Source: Turnera subulata (taxonomy: Eukaryota > Streptophyta > Magnoliopsida > Malpighiales > Passifloraceae). Taken from it: 64,000 nt of DNA. Each line of letters opens with the position of its first letter. The first letter of the stretch is position 1. The stretch is from NCBI GenBank assembly GCA_028386065.3, contig JAKUCV010004296.1:1283-65282 (forward strand). The letters are read 5' to 3'. Below are positions 61,312 to 64,000 of this stretch, one piece after another. The notes under the pieces are model-generated. The model made no database searches. It saw only the letters and a program-made list of their open reading frames with translations, and was not told the DNA's origin. A program made the position numbers and the translations under genes.

Positions 61312-64000
61312 GCCTACCCATCTTAAAAGAATTTCGTCCCCGAAATTCACTCTGAGGCTCAAAATAGGTGCGGATACTGAGAACGCATGTGCTCCTCAAC
61401 TTCCCACGTGGACTCGTTTGCAGAGTGCTTGCTCCACTTAACCTTTACCATTGGAATGACTCGGTTTCTCAACTGTCTGACCTCTCAGGCAAGGATCTGC
61501 TCCGGTAATTCTGTATACGTAAGATCCTCTGCGACCTCAACATCTGCTGTAGAAACCACATGACTCGGATCAGATCTGTACCTTCTCAACATGGAAACAT
61601 GAAACACATCATGAATCTGGGATAACTCCTCTGGTAAGGTTAGTCTGTATGCCAAGGGTCCAACCCTTCCACAATCTCATATGGTCCGATGTACCTGGGA
61701 CTCTGCTTCCATCTTTTCCCGAATCTGATAACACCCTTCCAAGGTGCAACTCGGAGGAAAACTCTTTCTCCCACTTGGTACTCCATCTCCCGGCGATGCT
61801 TATCAGCATAACTCTTCTGTCGATCCTGTGCTGCTCTCATACTCTGCTTAACTACCTGAATCTTTTCAACTGTCTGCTTGACCAAATCTGGACCCACAAT
61901 TAAACGAAGACCTTCTTCATCCCAACATACTGGACTTCGGCATTTCCTTCCGTAAAGAGCTTCAAACGGTGGCATGCCGATGCTGGAATGAAAACTGTTG
62001 TTTGTAGGCGAACTCCGCTAAGGACAAATACTGATCTCAACTCCCACAGAAATTAAGAGCACAAGCTCTTAACATGTCCTCCAGTGTCTGAATAGTCCTC
62101 TCTGACTGTCCGTCAATTTGAGGATGAAATGCAGTACTGAAACTCAGCTTCGTCCCCAAAGCTGCTTGCAGACTCCTCCAAAACCGTGATGTGAATCTCG
62201 GATCCCTGTCTGAGACTATGGACTTAGGAATCCCATGTAGTCTCACAATCTCTGCAACATACTGTTTCGCCAACTTATCCATAGTATCTGTCTGTCGGAT
62301 GGGGAGAAAATGAGCTGATTTTGTAAGTCGATCAACAATAACCCAGATGGCATCATGCTGTCTCCAGGTCAACGGTAATCTAACCACAAAATCCATAGTG
62401 ATCATCTCCCACTTCCACTCTGGCACTGTCAAGGATCTCATCTTTCCTGTTGGAGCCTGATGCTCGGCTTTCACTTGCTGACAAGTGATACACTTAGCCA
62501 CATACTCGGTTACATCTTTCTTCATACGTGGGTACCAGAAATGACTCCTCAAATTCTGATACACCTTGGTGCTTCCGGGATGCATAGCATACGGCGTCAT
62601 ATATCCTTCTTCCAAGATCTGACTGCGTAGGTCACCAACACTGGGTACACATAGAAGTTTCCTCAGCATCAATGCACTATCCTCAGCTATGCGAAACTTG
62701 TCTTCTCTTCCACTACGAACTGCTTCCTTCAGCTTGATCAAGTCGGGATCTCCATCTTGTAATTCCACAATCCAGCCTCTCAGGTTAGACTTGACTTCTA
62801 TATAGGTCAACAAAGCTCCTATCCCATCAACTGATAAATCAACTCCCATCTTCCTTAACTCGATGAGTGAGGACATCGAGTAGGTTGTGGAAGTATCTTC
62901 TGGTTGTCTCCGGCTCAAAGCATCTGCTACCACGTTAGCTTTTCCAGGGTGATACTCAATCGTACAATCATAATCATTCAGCAACTCAACCCAACGTCGT
63001 TGTCGCAGGTTAAGTTTCTTCTGAGTCATGATGTACTTGAGACTCTTATGATCTGTGAAGATCCGACACCTCTCACCAAATAGATAATGTCGCCAAATCT
63101 TCAAAGCAAGGATCACTGCGGCCTTCTCCAAATCATATGTCGAATAGTTCTTCTCATGTGGCCTCAACTGTCTCGAAGCATAGGCAATCACTCGGCCTTC
63201 TTGCATCAGAACTGCTCCCAAACCAAGACCTGAAGCATCGCAAAACAGCACATACTCCACTCCTGGCTTAGGTACTGTCAAGACTGGTGCTGATGTCAAC
63301 TTCTTCTTCAGTTCATCAAAACTCTTCTGGCAGGCATCACTCCATACAAAAGCTTAATCTTTCCTCAATAGCTTGGTCATGGGACTGGCTATCAAGGAAA
63401 AACCCTCGAGGAATCTCTTGTAATATCCTGCAAGGCCAAGAAAACTTCTGACTTCGGGTACTGTCTTGGGTAGCTCCCATTCTAGAACAGGTTTCACTTT
63501 AGCAGGGTCAACCTTAATCCCATCTCCGGATACAACATGTCCAAGGAATGCAACTTCCTCAAGGCAGAACTCGCACTTACTGAACTTGGCATACAACTCT
63601 TTCTCTCGCAACCTCTGTAGTACTACCCTCAGATGCTCTTCATGTTCTTCCCTGCTCTTGGAGTATATCAGAATGTCATCGATGAAGACAACCACGAACT
63701 TATCTAAGAAATCGTTCAAGACCAAGTGCATCAAGCATATAAAAACTGCAGGTGCATTGGTCAAACCGAGAGGAACCACTGTGAATTCAAAATGTCCATA
63801 CCGAGTACGGAAGGCCGTCTTCGGTATGTCCTTCTCCGCAATCTTGACCTTATGGTAGCCAGATCGAAGATCTATCTTAGAAAACACAGTAGCTCCCTGC
63901 AACTGATCAAAAAGGTCATCAATCCTGGAAAGCGGGTACTTATTCTTTACTGTCACTTTGTTCAGCTGTCGGTAGTCCACACACATCCGCAAACTGCCAT
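61312..64000 (-). pseudogene. Gypsy chromovirus pol (RT, RNase H, integrase, chromodomain), partial
   Basis: The element runs off the right edge. On the minus strand: RT (63992-63354) has [22 protein letters not shown] and an intact catalytic FIDD ([12 protein letters not shown]). RNase H (63299 on): [27 protein letters not shown]. Integrase: HPGSTKVYQNLRSHFWYP, CITCQQ, ITMDFV, SDRDPRFTSRF, HPQIDGQSERT. RT and RNase H-integrase frames are in the same phase, separated only by a stop near 63354. A stop at about 62037 and a frameshift precede the integrase tail (61975-61640, FEALYGRKCRSPVCWDE). Chromodomain-like MVKVKWSKHSANESTWEVEE is near 61420-61500 in another frame. Better preserved than the pol at 39001-42345. 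Confidence 0.9.

Overview
This is a transposon-rich stretch of a flowering-plant nuclear genome, probably a eudicot. The signs are spliced GT-AG genes, plant-type L1 LINEs, Ty1/copia and Ty3/gypsy elements with tRNA-iMet-like primer sites, chromodomain-bearing gypsy pol, hAT-like and long-inverted-repeat DNA elements, and AT-rich intergenic DNA. I saw no rRNA, tRNA, CRISPR array or bacterial-type operon. The only host genes that look intact are two tandem aldo-keto reductase (AKR) genes of the perakine-reductase-like type, at 24519-26600 and 27350-29578. Both are on the + strand with the same seven-exon structure.

Layout. 1-2814: non-coding, probably retrotransposon-derived. 2815-7750: 5'-truncated L1 LINE (+), itself split by a 446-bp terminal-inverted-repeat element. 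7934-8346: decayed AKR exons, the relic of a third AKR copy. 8479-14049: Ty1/copia element (-) with 5-bp target duplication ATTTT; its gag-pol frame carries stop codons but no frameshift. 14574-15155: hAT-like non-autonomous element, followed by more relic AKR 3' flank. 16250-23669: full-length L1 LINE (-) with a 17-bp target duplication, split by a 1406-bp solo LTR that carries 16 copies of a perfect 12-bp palindrome. 23687-30231: the AKR pair. 30232-33461: long gypsy-type LTR. 33646-35588: an unfamiliar coding region ending in a LINE-like endonuclease N-terminus, cut by a chromodomain Ty3/gypsy element (35589-44272, +) whose 3' LTR is truncated. 44273-47040: another long-LTR fragment. 48967-55287: degenerate Ty1/copia element (-) with 5-bp target duplication AGCTA, containing a second copy of the endonuclease-like region, an array of small hairpins and another LTR fragment. 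55293-58607: gene graveyard with two or three fragments resembling RNase T2/S-RNase genes and a 677-bp foldback element. 58608-64000: 3' LTR and pol of a second chromodomain gypsy element (-) that runs off the right edge.

How it fits together. An AKR cluster of at least three copies arose by tandem duplication; one copy was destroyed by nested insertions while two stayed intact. The most unusual structure is short palindromes inside the retroelements. These are a copia internal region with at least 18 perfect mini-hairpins that share a TTCNN-type loop but have different, self-complementary stems; a solo LTR with ATCGAT-centred palindromes phased at about 21 bp; and long gypsy LTRs with GGGAT-CAAC-ATCCC hairpins in roughly 30-bp units, including one compensatory stem change.

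Limits. Everything here is reading by eye. Family names rest on motifs, exon borders are inferred from GT-AG and frame continuity, and expression is unknown.
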